From assembly GCA_013814015.1 (NCBI GenBank), contig JACCQS010000096.1, positions 1 to 29,379 of the forward strand: a stretch of DNA of 29,379 nt, given 5' to 3'. The translations under genes and the position numbers were made by a program. Positions 28,530 through 29,379 of the stretch are shown one piece after another. How positions within the stretch are numbered: the first letter of the stretch is position 1; every line of letters starts with the position of its first letter. Source of the DNA: Geodermatophilaceae bacterium (GTDB lineage: Bacteria; Actinomycetota; Actinomycetes; Mycobacteriales; Geodermatophilaceae). The notes beneath the pieces are model-generated. The model was not told where the DNA came from and made no database searches. It saw only the letters and a program-made list of their open reading frames with translations.

Positions 28530-29379
28530 GTGACCGCTGAGCCGGGCCCCGAGGCCGAACGGGGCGACAGACAACCTGACATCCACACCACGGCAGGCAA
28601 ACTGGCCGACTTTCGGCGGCGGATCGACGAGGTCACCGCGGCCGGGCACTCGCGCGGTGCGCAGCGGCAGCACGAACTGGGCAAGCTGACCGCCCGCGAG
28701 CGGATCGAAAGCTTGCTCGACGACGGTTCGTTCACCGAACTGGACGAGTTCGCCCGGCACCGGCAAACGGTCTTCGGAATGGAGAACAAGCGCCCCTTCG
28801 GCGACGGCGTCGTGGCCGGGTACGGAACTGTCGACGGCCGCCCGGTCTGCGTGTTCAGTCAGGACGTCACGGTTTTCGGTGGCAGCCTCGGGGAGGTGTA
28901 CGGCGAGAAGATCGTCAAGGTGCTGGACCTGGCCATGACCAACGGATGCCCGATCATCGGCATCAACGAGGGCGGTGGGGCACGGATCCAGGAGGGCGTG
29001 GTCTCACTCGGCTTGTACGGCGAGATCTTTCAGCGCAATGTGCACGCCTCCGGGGTGATCCCCCAGATCTCGCTGGTGATGGGCGCAGCGGCCGGGGGGC
29101 ACGTCTACTCCCCCGCCCTGACCGACTTCATTGTCATGGTGGACAAGACCTCCCAGATGTTCATCACCGGTCCGGACGTCGTCAAGACCGTAACCGGTGA
29201 GGACGTGACGCTGGAGGATCTGGGCGGCGCCCGGACACACAACACGAAATCAGGTGTGGCGCACTACCTTGCCAATGATGAGGCCGACGCGCTCGACTAC
29301 GTCAAAGCCCTGCTGTCCTACTTGCCGTCGAACAACCTCGACGCTTTGCCGGTCGTGGAGAACTTCCCGGTCGATATCG
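28530..29379 (+). CDS. accD: Acyl-CoA (propionyl-CoA) carboxylase beta subunit, 5' part
   Basis: The first 283 codons of a carboxyltransferase subunit of about 530 residues; the gene runs off the window. From GTG at 28530: DIHTTAGKLADFRRRIDEV, GKLTARERIESLLDDGSF, KRPFGDGVVAGYGTVDGRPV, VFSQDVTVFGGSLGEVYGEKIVKVLDLA, INEGGGARIQEGVVSLGLYG, QISLVMGAAAGGHVYSPALTDF and SQMFITGPDVVKTVTGEDVT. These match the AccD5/PccB group closely, which makes methylmalonyl-CoA with a biotinylated alpha subunit. The oxyanion glycines GGGAR and GAAAGGH are intact. The position next to birA matches accD5 (Rv3280). It is likely leaderless. Confidence 0.95.
   Translation, partial: MTAEPGPEAERGDRQPDIHTTAGKLADFRRRIDEVTAAGHSRGAQRQHELGKLTARERIESLLDDGSFTELDEFARHRQTVFGMENKRPFGDGVVAGYGTVDGRPVCVFSQDVTVFGGSLGEVYGEKIVKVLDLAMTNGCPIIGINEGGGARIQEGVVSLGLYGEIFQRNVHASGVIPQISLVMGAAAGGHVYSPALTDFIVMVDKTSQMFITGPDVVKTVTGEDVTLEDLGGARTHNTKSGVAHYLANDEADALDYVKALLSYLPSNNLDALPVVENFPVDI

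Overview
The window is high-GC DNA with GTG starts, short gene spacing, a WhiB regulator and F420 biosynthesis genes. It comes from an actinomycete (phylum Actinomycetota). The core gene order, read from position 1, is: SIS-domain isomerase, Trm112-like, manB, DUF3499, metallopeptidase, whiB, fbiA, fbiB, glycosylase, manC, rmlD, LCP, TIGR03089, then fadE, purE, purK, PH-domain protein, birA and accD. This matches the mycobacterial Rv3256c to Rv3280 block, with local losses and insertions. I cannot name the genus.

Region by region. (1) Positions 1-3125, minus strand: mannose/envelope-precursor operon manB - Trm112-like - SIS isomerase, then a cation diffusion facilitator (CDF) gene that hits an in-frame stop near the window edge. 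manA, expected after the SIS gene, is absent; two tiny ATGA-linked ORFs sit there. (2) 3194-4300: divergent DUF3499 and metallopeptidase genes, separated by a purine-rich repeat tract. (3) 4513-7294: whiB (minus) diverging from fbiA-fbiB (plus). (4) 7279-11055, minus: rmlD, manC, a type-2 hydroxyacyl-CoA dehydrogenase-like SDR and an AlkA-type glycosylase. (5) 11146-14995, plus: LCP ligase, TIGR03089 protein and both subunits of a 3-oxoacid CoA-transferase. (6) 14996-15690: a decayed DUF559-type gene flanked by three copies of a hairpin repeat. (7) 15695-18557, minus: purK-purE and an acyl-CoA dehydrogenase. (8) 18607-26952: accessory insert relative to the canonical order. It holds a udgX remnant fused to a MaoC gene, an ECF42 sigma factor with its DGPF partner, sbcCD, and an ArsR/SmtB regulator with a zinc-type CDF exporter. 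(9) 26970-29379: a long perfect hairpin, a PH-domain membrane protein, birA and the 5' part of accD, so the biotin ligase lies beside its likely substrate-complex gene.

The strongest cross-cutting signal is regulatory. At least eight genes that head transcription units carry a TANNNT hexamer 6-8 nt before their start codon (DUF3499, LCP, fadE, purK, sbcD, arsR, birA, accD), the layout of leaderless actinobacterial mRNAs. birA and accD share overlapping, opposite -10 boxes within 18 bp. I saw no tRNA, rRNA, CRISPR array or intact transposase.
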